This document shows, one piece after another, positions 36,886 through 43,517 of a stretch of DNA of 64,000 nucleotides. The DNA is from Kitasatospora sp. NBC_00374 (GTDB taxonomy: Bacteria; Actinomycetota; Actinomycetes; Streptomycetales; Streptomycetaceae), in NCBI RefSeq assembly GCF_041434935.1, contig NZ_CP107964.1:5873001-5937000 (forward strand), written 5' to 3'. Position 1 is the stretch's first letter; each line of letters starts with the position of its first letter. The notes beneath the pieces were generated by a model that worked only from the letters and a program-made list of their open reading frames with translations, was not told the origin of the DNA and did not search any database. Made by a program: the position numbers and the translations under genes.

Positions 36886-37464
36886 TCAGATCAGCGGCTG
36901 CGTGTCGAGCTCGAACCCGAAGGGCTCCGGCAGGGCGAGCGGCTTGCCGAACGGGGCGAGGTGCACCTCGGTGTACTCGTCACCCTCGGGCCTGCTGAAG
37001 ATCGTCGCGCGGCCCTCCTCGCGGTCGATCAGGAGGTACAGCGGAATCGCGGCGCGTGCATAGCAGTGGCGCTTCGCGATCCTGTCCTGGAGGGGCTTCG
37101 TCGAGGTGATCTCGGCGACCATCGCTACGCCGCTCGGGTCCATCCAGGGGGGAGCGCCCCGAAAGAGCCGCAGGTCGAGCGGTGCGAACGTGGCGTCCGG
37201 GATGGCGTGGTCCTTGGGACACCGCCCCCCGCCGGCGAGCCGCAGGCCCTTGTTGCCGGACACCTGCATCCTGACGGACGACTGTCGGCCCACCTGATCG
37301 ATCAGGAGACCGACGAAGTCCTCGTGGTCGCCGTCGGCGGGTGGCGTCACGATGATTTCCCCGTCGATGAGTTCGGCTCGGAAGCCCTCGGGGGTGGCGA
37401 GACTGAGGAAGCCCTCCAGGAGGGTGTCTTCCTGCGTCGGGTACTCGTGTGCCATGGCACTCAT
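36886..37464 (-). CDS. Uma2 family (DUF820) endonuclease-fold protein
   Basis: This 192-residue protein starts at ATG 37464 (MSAMAHEYP). Family features include RAELIDGEIIVTPPADGDHE, IPDATFAPLDLRLF, VAMVAEITSTKPLQDRIAKRHCYARAAIPLYLLID and the closing LALPEPFGFELDT. The E-x-D-G, D, and E-x-T patterns correspond to a PD-(D/E)xK nuclease fold. Uma2 proteins are abundant in actinomycetes and their cellular role is unknown; transposon-related origins have been suggested. It is a single gene with no toxin/antitoxin partner. Confidence 0.88.
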   Translation of the reverse strand: MSAMAHEYPTQEDTLLEGFLSLATPEGFRAELIDGEIIVTPPADGDHEDFVGLLIDQVGRQSSVRMQVSGNKGLRLAGGGRCPKDHAIPDATFAPLDLRLFRGAPPWMDPSGVAMVAEITSTKPLQDRIAKRHCYARAAIPLYLLIDREEGRATIFSRPEGDEYTEVHLAPFGKPLALPEPFGFELDTQPLI

Positions 37465-37587
37465 GATGCCCCCTTCGGTGAGTCGGGAGCACGCTATCGA
37501 CGGCGCCGGCGCCTCATTCCGTACCCGGTCGACGTTCATCCGATCGAGTGGGGGCCGGCGGTGGCCGGGGTCCGCATCCCGCCCGGC

Positions 37588-38310
37588 TCAGATGCCCAGG
37601 CGGGCGGCGATGCCGTCGAGGACGCATTCCAGACCGGTCCGGAACTGCCAGTCGGGGTCGTCCGTGCGGGTGGCCTCGCAGGCGTAGCGGCTGTAGGTGG
37701 GGTAGCGGCCGGTGTTCAGGAGCCAGGTCATCCGGGGGGCGAGGGCGGTGCGGGTCTCGTCGCCGTTGGACCATCCGTGGTCGGCCATCAGGCGGAGCAG
37801 GGAGATCTCGGCGTCGAGGGCGCCGTTCACGTAGGCGGTGACGGTGCGGAGGACCGCCATCATCGTGTCGGCGTCCAGGCCGAGGCCGTCGAGGGCGGCG
37901 AGGATGCGTTCGGGGACGGCGAGCTGGTTGGGGGTGAGGGTGAAGGCCGCGGTGCGGGCCATCCAGGTGTGCTGGAGGGTGACGGCGCGGGTGCGGGTGG
38001 CGAGGGCGAGCATGGTGTCGCGCCAGCCGGTGCCGTCGTCGGGGAGGGCGAGCTCGCCGTAGGCGAAGTCCACCATCAGTTCGAGGAGTTCGTCCTTGCC
38101 GGAGACGTACCGGTAGGCGGCCATCGGGGCGACGCCCAGCTCGGCGGCCAGGCGCCGCATGGTGACGGCGTCGAGGCCCTCGGTGTCCGCGATCCCGACG
38201 GCGGCGGCGGCGATCCGCTGCGGGGTCAGGGTCGAGCGGGGGGCGCTTGCCGGGCGGTCGAGGCGCTCCCACAGGGAGGTGCTCTTCTCCGGCTTCTGCT
38301 GGCTGGCCAC
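37588..38310 (-). CDS. TetR family transcriptional regulator
   Basis: This 240-residue protein has its helix-turn-helix around residues 30-75 (LTPQRIAAAAVGIADTEGL, MRRLAAELGVAPMAAYRYV). The C-terminal ligand domain is of the TetR_C type (tetracycline-repressor-like: LDADTMMAVLRTVTAYVNG). It starts at ATG 38310 with GGAAGGAGC about 10 nt upstream. It is divergent from an FMN reductase gene, and the 119-bp gap holds a 28-bp perfect palindrome plus further half-sites. It is therefore probably an autoregulated repressor of both genes. Confidence 0.92.
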   Translation of the reverse strand: MASQQKPEKSTSLWERLDRPASAPRSTLTPQRIAAAAVGIADTEGLDAVTMRRLAAELGVAPMAAYRYVSGKDELLELMVDFAYGELALPDDGTGWRDTMLALATRTRAVTLQHTWMARTAAFTLTPNQLAVPERILAALDGLGLDADTMMAVLRTVTAYVNGALDAEISLLRLMADHGWSNGDETRTALAPRMTWLLNTGRYPTYSRYACEATRTDDPDWQFRTGLECVLDGIAARLGI

Positions 38311-38362
38311 GAGGCGGGGGCTCCTTCCGGTGGGCGATCTGTGTACACCGTATCAGCAGTGG

Positions 38363-38390
38363 ACAACGTACACATCGATGTGTACGTTGT
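38363..38390. promoter_or_regulatory. 28-bp perfect palindromic operator with extra half-sites
   Basis: The left half is ACAACGTACACATC and the right half is its exact reverse complement. The half-site CGTACACATC recurs at 38407-38416, and an 8-bp palindrome GTGTACAC lies at 38341-38348, so two to three operators cover the divergent promoters of the TetR and FMN reductase genes. Confidence 0.85.
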
Positions 38391-38429
38391 ATCTCAAGCG
38401 ATACGACGTACACATCAAGGGGGTCCGAG

Positions 38430-39029
38430 ATGGACGGAACGGGCGGAAACCGGCTGAAGGTCGCGGTCGTCGTCGGCAGCACCAGGGGTGGGCGGTTCGG
38501 CCCGGTGGTGGCCGGCTGGCTGCTCGGCCGGATCGGCCTGCGGGGCGACATGGACGTCGACCTCGTCGACCTGGCCGCGACGCCGCTGCCGACGGTCCTC
38601 CCGGCCTACGGCGAACCGCCGGCCGAGGAGGACGTGGAGCTGCTCGCGGCGGTGACGCCGAGGCTGGCGGCCGCCGACGCCTTCGTCATCGTGACGCCGG
38701 AGTACAACCACAGTTTCCCGGCGCCGCTGAAGAACGCCCTGGACTGGCACCACCACCAGTGGCACGCCAAGCCGGTCGCCTTCGTCTCGTACGGCGGGAT
38801 CTCCGGCGGCCTGCGCGCGGTCGAGCAGCTGCGGGTCGTGCTGGCCGAGCTGCACGCGGTGACCATCCGCAACACCGTCAGCTTCCACAACTACGGCGAC
38901 AAGTTCGACGCGGACGGCCGGGCGGTCGACCCGGGCAGTGAGGTGGCCGCCACGGCCATGCTCGACCAGCTGGCCTGGTGGGCGACCGCGCTGCGCGAGG
39001 CCAAGACCGTTCACCCGTACGCGGCCTGA
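38430..39029 (+). CDS. NADPH-dependent FMN reductase-like flavoprotein
   Basis: This 199-residue flavodoxin-fold protein has the FMN phosphate-binding loop VVVGSTRGGRFGP near residue 12. The family signature TPEYNHSFPAPLKNALDW lies near residue 91, with SYGGISGGLRA near residue 121. It reduces FMN or quinone/azo-type substrates with NAD(P)H. It starts at ATG 38430, preceded by GGGGG about 9 nt upstream. It is probably repressed by the divergent TetR regulator and induced by its ligand, perhaps an electrophilic or quinone-like compound (inference). Confidence 0.92.
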   Translation: MDGTGGNRLKVAVVVGSTRGGRFGPVVAGWLLGRIGLRGDMDVDLVDLAATPLPTVLPAYGEPPAEEDVELLAAVTPRLAAADAFVIVTPEYNHSFPAPLKNALDWHHHQWHAKPVAFVSYGGISGGLRAVEQLRVVLAELHAVTIRNTVSFHNYGDKFDADGRAVDPGSEVAATAMLDQLAWWATALREAKTVHPYAA

Positions 39030-39225
39030 CGGTCGGTCGAGCCTCCCGCCCCGACGGCGGTTACGGAAGGTCATCATATGATTCCGGACCGTGCGTACCG
39101 GGTCGAGTTTCCGTGTACCGTGGCCGCCGTATCGGGTCGCCCCCGCCGGAAAAGGGGCGAGCCCGGCAGGTGTTGACGCACCATCGCCGGGCTCTTCACC
39201 CGCGAGTGGGAAAGAGCCACTAGGG

Positions 39226-40179
39226 ATGCTCAGGCATGTTACCGCGCCGTCGCGGGACTTCACGCAGATCGCCAACGACCAGGTGTGGGACGACAGTCTG
39301 TCGGACGCCGCCTTCCGACTGCTGGTCCGCTCGCTCGCCCTGCCGCCCGCACGGGTCCGGTCGACCACGGTCACCCACCTGGCGGCCGGACTCTCCGGCG
39401 GAAGGATCACCGTCGACCGGGCGCGTCGCCAGCTGTCCCGGGCCGGGCTGCTGCACAGCGTCCGCTGGCGCAACGCCACCGGCCAGGTCCGGACCGAGTC
39501 CCTGGTCTCCAACGTCAGGCTGAGCGAGGCCGAGGCCGAGCGGCTGTTCACCGAACACCTCGGCTCCGGCACCGGCCGGCCGGGTGCCGGAGAGCGAGAC
39601 TGCGGCGAGGCCGCCGCGCGGCGGTCCGGCACCGCCCACCCCAGGGGTGAAACACCGGGGGAGGAAGAGACTTCCCCCCTCCCGGTCCCGGCGCCGACCG
39701 CGCCACCGCCTCCGGAGAGCACCCCGCACGCCACCCCGCACACCACCCCGCACGCCGCGGCCGCCGAGCGCGTCCTGCTGTCGCTGCGCCGCACCGACCC
39801 GCGCCTGCTGCTCGGCGCGGCCGAGGTGCGGCGGCTCGTGCCCATGGCGGCCGAGTGGCTGGCCAGGGGCGTCGACGCGGAGGGTCTGCGGCACGCGCTG
39901 ACGGCCGGGCTCCCGCAGTCGGTCAAGAGCCCCGCCGGGCTGCTGCGCACCCGCCTGCGGGACAAGCTCCCGCCGGTCCCTGCCTCCGTCCCGGAGTTGG
40001 CGCCCTGTACGGACTGCGACCGCGCCTTCCGGTCCGTCAGCGGCGAGGCGCGGTGCGGCGACTGCCGGCGGGAACGTCCGGCCGCCCCCGCCCGGCCGGA
40101 CGAGGGCGGTGTGCGGATCCCCGGGGTGCGGATCGGCTGGCGCGAGCGGGTGGCCCTGGTGGTCACGGCCTCGGGGTGA
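39226..40179 (+). CDS. Winged-helix protein with C-terminal zinc ribbon
   Basis: This 317-residue protein starts at ATG 39226 (MLRHVTAPSRDFTQIAND). The N-terminal ~100 residues read as a winged helix-turn-helix (LSDAAFRLLVRSLALPP, RITVDRARRQLSRAGLL, then a beta wing). It resembles replication-initiator/DnaD-like or regulator domains seen in actinomycete accessory genes. A Pro-rich linker with TPHATPHTTPHA repeats follows, then a helical region, then C-x2-C-x14-C-x2-C (CTDCDRAF...RCGDC). The zinc ribbon supports a nucleic-acid role. I cannot name the function. Confidence 0.75.
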   Translation: MLRHVTAPSRDFTQIANDQVWDDSLSDAAFRLLVRSLALPPARVRSTTVTHLAAGLSGGRITVDRARRQLSRAGLLHSVRWRNATGQVRTESLVSNVRLSEAEAERLFTEHLGSGTGRPGAGERDCGEAAARRSGTAHPRGETPGEEETSPLPVPAPTAPPPPESTPHATPHTTPHAAAAERVLLSLRRTDPRLLLGAAEVRRLVPMAAEWLARGVDAEGLRHALTAGLPQSVKSPAGLLRTRLRDKLPPVPASVPELAPCTDCDRAFRSVSGEARCGDCRRERPAAPARPDEGGVRIPGVRIGWRERVALVVTASG

Positions 40180-40212
40180 CGACGTGCCGGATGCCGGCCC
40201 GGCCCGCCCGGA

Positions 40213-41193
40213 TCAGCCGGTCAGCGCCTGGGTGGCGGCCCTGACCTGGGCCTCGACCGAGGCCTTGGCCCTGGCCATGTTCTCGGCGTCGCCCTTGATC
40301 GCCAGCTCCTGGTAGGCGAAGTCGACCGCGTACCAGACGCCGACCACGTTGAACCTGGTCCGGCAGGCCGCGTCCGCCGTCGCCACCTGCAGCTCGCGCT
40401 GCGAGGGCTGGGGGGACTTGCGCCACTCCAGGTCGCCGATCGCCGCCAGCGGGTCCGGATAGTCGTAGCCGCTCTCCTTCATGCACTGCGACCACCGGGC
40501 GAACACCGCCTTGGTGCGCTCGTCGTCCTGGGACTGCCGCAGGGTCGCGAACTTGGCGTCGGTGGAGGTCTTCGGGTCGCCCACCGTGCCGTCGGCGGCG
40601 CCGGTGAGCTGCCTGGCGGCCTCCCCGACGCAGCCGTGGTCCGGCACCTTCTCGCCGTTGACGGTCTGCCCGCCGGGGCCGAACCTCGTCCTCGGGTCGT
40701 CGGTGCCCCGCTCGACGAGGGCCGTCTGCGGTGTCGTCTCCGGGGTGGGGGCTCCCTGCGATGCCGGGTCCGGGTGGATCCCGCCCTCGGGGTGGTAGCC
40801 CCACTTCGCCATCAACGCGGCGTTCTGGTGGCCGTACCGGCCGTCCGTCCGGAGGGTGGGCGCGTCGCTGTCGCGCGGCAGCGGGGGCGACTCCGGCGGC
40901 GAGTAGGAGGTGAAGCCGAAGCGCTTCATACAGCGGGTGAGCAGGACCTCGCGCCCCTTGGTCACCGTCGACAGCTGGTCCGGGTTCAGCAGGTAGGCGT
41001 CGAGAGGCAGCGGCCTGTCGTTCGCCGAGTCGAACGTGGGGATGGCCGTCACCGGCGGTGGAGCGACCGGGGCCGTCTGCCGGGTCTGCTGCTGCTCGCC
41101 GTCGGACGTCGGGTCGGCGGCGTCGGTGCAGCCTGCCAGGAGAAGCGGCAGGGCGATCAGGAGGACGGCGGTGCGACGCGAGCGGCTGAACAC
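40213..41193 (-). CDS. Putative lipoprotein of unknown function
   Basis: This 326-residue protein starts at GTG 41193 (MFSRSRRTAVLLIALPLLLAGC), chosen over longer options because GGAAGAGA lies about 8 nt upstream. The lipobox LLAGC anchors it to the outer face of the membrane at Cys ~22. The rest is hydrophilic, with three or four Cys (RCMKRFGF, HGCVGEAA, SQCMKESG, AACRTRF) suggesting disulfides. No enzymatic motif is recognised. Similar secreted proteins with paired CM-K-GF motifs occur in actinomycetes. Confidence 0.82.
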   Translation of the reverse strand: MFSRSRRTAVLLIALPLLLAGCTDAADPTSDGEQQQTRQTAPVAPPPVTAIPTFDSANDRPLPLDAYLLNPDQLSTVTKGREVLLTRCMKRFGFTSYSPPESPPLPRDSDAPTLRTDGRYGHQNAALMAKWGYHPEGGIHPDPASQGAPTPETTPQTALVERGTDDPRTRFGPGGQTVNGEKVPDHGCVGEAARQLTGAADGTVGDPKTSTDAKFATLRQSQDDERTKAVFARWSQCMKESGYDYPDPLAAIGDLEWRKSPQPSQRELQVATADAACRTRFNVVGVWYAVDFAYQELAIKGDAENMARAKASVEAQVRAATQALTG

Positions 41194-41298
41194 AGGCGTG
41201 ATCTCTTCCGGATCGGTGAGCGGGGCGGGACCGGGGGCGTGGGGCGGGGCCGGCGGTCGGCCGGGCGGCGGCCAGGTGATCAAGTAGGCTTCGGCGCA

Positions 41299-41333
41299 GC
41301 GGTCTCCGGCCAGTGCGAATGGCCGGAGACCGC
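41299..41333 (-). terminator. Terminator of the I36-like gene
   Basis: A 14-bp perfect stem (GCGGTCTCCGGCCA / TGGCCGGAGACCGC) with a 7-nt loop lies 31 nt after the stop of the secreted inhibitor gene. Confidence 0.8.
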
Positions 41334-41363
41334 GTTCAGTCGCCCGACGGTGTCAGGGCAGGG

Positions 41364-41774
41364 TTACCACTTGCCGGACGCGTTGTTGTTCTTGACGGAG
41401 GCGTTCAGGTCGCCGGTCGCGAACGGGGTGAAGCTCTGGCACGCGACGCTGCAGTCGTAGCCGCTGTTGTAGTACACCGTGAAGGTGCTGTTGACCCAGC
41501 TGTCGACCGACGCGGCGTGGTTCTTCACCGAGACGCCGGCGCCACTGCTGCCGTTGCGGCCGGCGTGGAACGTCTTGCCCGCGTAGTCCGACACCGGGCC
41601 GGTCTGGACGTAGACCGCGCCGTACCCGTAGGCGGCCGAGTTGTAGTACAGGCAGACCTGGCCGGAGGTGCAGTCGTAGGCGGGGGCCGCCGAGGCGGGG
41701 GCCGCCGTGGCCAGCCCCGCGGCCAGGAGGCTGCCGGCGACCGCACCTGCCGCGAGAAGCTTCTTGACGAGCAT
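41364..41774 (-). CDS. Secreted peptidase inhibitor I36-like protein
   Basis: This 136-residue protein has a signal peptide cleaved near APASA|APAYD. The mature ~105-residue domain, with CTSGQVCLYYNSAAYGYGAVY and a second module with Cys pairs (YDCSVACQSF), resembles the peptidase inhibitor I36 (SMI) and beta/gamma-crystallin-like secreted proteins of streptomycetes. It starts at ATG 41774 with GGAAGG about 7 nt upstream. It presumably acts outside the cell on proteases or in envelope morphology; the target is unknown. Confidence 0.83.
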   Translation of the reverse strand: MLVKKLLAAGAVAGSLLAAGLATAAPASAAPAYDCTSGQVCLYYNSAAYGYGAVYVQTGPVSDYAGKTFHAGRNGSSGAGVSVKNHAASVDSWVNSTFTVYYNSGYDCSVACQSFTPFATGDLNASVKNNNASGKW

Positions 41775-42204
41775 GTGATGCCCTTCCTTCCCATGGCGCC
41801 GGAATCTCCGGCGCCCGTCACAGGGAGGGTTTCTCCCCCTGTGTGGTGCCTGCGGAACGGCCTTGCGAGATCCCCAAGTTCCGTTCGCAGGCCCATACTT
41901 GTGATGGGATGTATCGTCGGCGTAGCGTTTCGGCGGAGCGGAACTGATTGATCATCAGATCATCGAATTCCCGCTGGTGGAGCGGCTGTTGGCGTGAAAA
42001 TCGGAAGCGTTGGCTGCGTCGAATTGCGCGCAACAGGGCTCCGATTGTGGCGAGTTGGGCCGAGGTGGTTCCGGTTCGGGCGCGTACCGATCGGTTCGCC
42101 CGCCGACCGTCCGGGGCCGGAGCCGGCGGCCGGAACGGCGAAAGCCCCGCCGGGCTCGGAGCCTGGCGGGGCCGACGGGTGAACCGCGGGGGAGGGGACG
42201 CGGG
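41775..42204. other. 430-bp region between the I36-like and terD genes
   Basis: Both flanking genes are on the minus strand. The region contains a 9-bp hairpin (GGCGCCGGA/TCCGGCGCC, 41795-41815) in the 5' leader of the I36-like gene and a second stem (CACAGGG/CCCTGTG, 41819-41843). A stretch of clearly lower G+C at ~41,880-42,060 probably holds the promoter, and the terD terminator is also here. I see no gene. Confidence 0.6.
42144..42172 (-). terminator. Terminator of terD-like gene
   Basis: GCCCCGCC pairs with GGCGGGGC around an inner GGCTC/GAGCC stem. On the minus strand it is followed by TTTC, in the direction of the TerD gene. Confidence 0.75.
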
Positions 42205-43377
42205 CTACAGCATCGCCGCCGCGGGCTTCACCATGCTGCGGGCGGTCTTGGCGTCCACGTACTCGCCGAGCGCGGTCATCACCCACTCGCCGGAGAACTG
42301 GCGGACCAGCTTGCACATGGCGACGCCGGTGTGCGGCTCGGACTGGGCCAGCTCGAAGCGGACCAGCTCCTGGCCGCTGCCCGCGTCGACCAGCCGGCAG
42401 TACGCGTTCTTGATGTCGGTGAACTTCTGGCCGGAGAAGGAGTTGACCACGAAGACCAGGCCGCAGACCTCGGCCGGCAGGCCGTCCAGGTGCACGGTGA
42501 TCGCCTCGTCGTCGCCGGCGCCCTCGCCGGTCAGGTTGTCGCCGGAGTGCGCGATCGCGCCGTTGAAGATCGACAGCTTCATGAACCAGGCCGTCTCGAT
42601 CTTCTTGCGCTGGGCGTCGAAGGCGATGCAGGACGCGTCCAGGTCGATGTTCCGGCCGGCGCCGGCCGGCTCCCAGCCCAGACCCATCCGGACCGAGGAG
42701 AGGAACGGCTTGCCGCCCTTCTCCAACGAGACCGAACCGCCCTTGACCAGGTCGACCTTGCCCTTGTCGAGCGTGACCTTGCCGACCGACGGCGGGCCGC
42801 TGGGCCGCGGCGGGGCGGACGAGCGGTCCTGACCCTTGGCCGTGGCGGCCGGTGCGGCCGCGGGCGCCGGGCTGTCCTCGACCGAGACCCCGAAGTCGGT
42901 GGCGATCCCCGCCAGCCCGTCGGCGTACCCCTGACCGACCGCCCGGACCTTCCACTCACTGCCGCGCCGGTAGACCTCGACCACCACCAGCGCCGTCTCC
43001 CGGCCGAGCCGGGGCGGGGTGAAGGTGAGCAGCACCCGGCCGGATTCGGCGTCCCGGAGGGTCGCCGTCGGCTCGGTGCCGGCGAAGGTGGCACCGGTCT
43101 CGTCCAGGCTGGCCGTGACCACCACCCGGGCGATCCCGGCCGGCACCGCGGCGGTGTCCACCGTGATCGCGTCCGGCCGGCCGGCGCCGGCCGGCCGGTG
43201 GGTGACGCCGGGGCCGGTCGGGGCGTTGAAGAAGACGAAATCGGCGTCCGACCGGACCTTGCCGGCCTCGGTCAGCAGCAGCCCGGAGACGTCGAGCGCC
43301 TTGGGCGCCGTCACCTCGACCGTCACCCGGGTGACGGGGAGCGGGGCGTTGCCGCCCTGGGTCAGGACCGTGCTCAC
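42205..43377 (-). CDS. Two-domain TerD family protein
   Basis: This 390-residue protein carries two TerD (tellurium/stress-response, Ca-binding) domains. The divergent N-terminal copy spans ~residues 1-180 (DFVFFNAPTGPGVTH). The typical C-terminal copy spans ~205-385 (LGWEPAGAGRNIDLDASCIAFD, SGDNLTGEGAGDDEAITVHLDGLP). An Ala/Pro-rich linker joins them. GTG 43377 is chosen because GAGGAGG lies 6 nt upstream; an in-frame ATG at 43404 is less well supported. TerD proteins often occur in multi-gene ter clusters, but this one stands alone. Confidence 0.9.
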   Translation of the reverse strand: MSTVLTQGGNAPLPVTRVTVEVTAPKALDVSGLLLTEAGKVRSDADFVFFNAPTGPGVTHRPAGAGRPDAITVDTAAVPAGIARVVVTASLDETGATFAGTEPTATLRDAESGRVLLTFTPPRLGRETALVVVEVYRRGSEWKVRAVGQGYADGLAGIATDFGVSVEDSPAPAAAPAATAKGQDRSSAPPRPSGPPSVGKVTLDKGKVDLVKGGSVSLEKGGKPFLSSVRMGLGWEPAGAGRNIDLDASCIAFDAQRKKIETAWFMKLSIFNGAIAHSGDNLTGEGAGDDEAITVHLDGLPAEVCGLVFVVNSFSGQKFTDIKNAYCRLVDAGSGQELVRFELAQSEPHTGVAMCKLVRQFSGEWVMTALGEYVDAKTARSMVKPAAAML

Positions 43378-43517
43378 AGTGATCCTCCTCGACAGCTCGG
43401 ACATGGCGCGGCGGCGGGCCGCCCCCACCCTAACCACACGGACACCCTGACCGGCCACGACTCGGCTGGAAGCGGAACCACTTGTCCCACCCCGCCGGGC
43501 CGGGAAAGCATGCGGGT

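Noticed and set aside
36886..37464. Uma2 gene as part of a toxin-antitoxin or defence pair
   Set aside because: It is a single gene with no small partner; the neighbours (thrS leader and TetR gene) are unrelated.
43377..43404. ATG 43404 as the TerD gene start
   Set aside because: The GTG at 43377 has GAGGAGG six nt upstream, while ATG 43404 has no comparable site.
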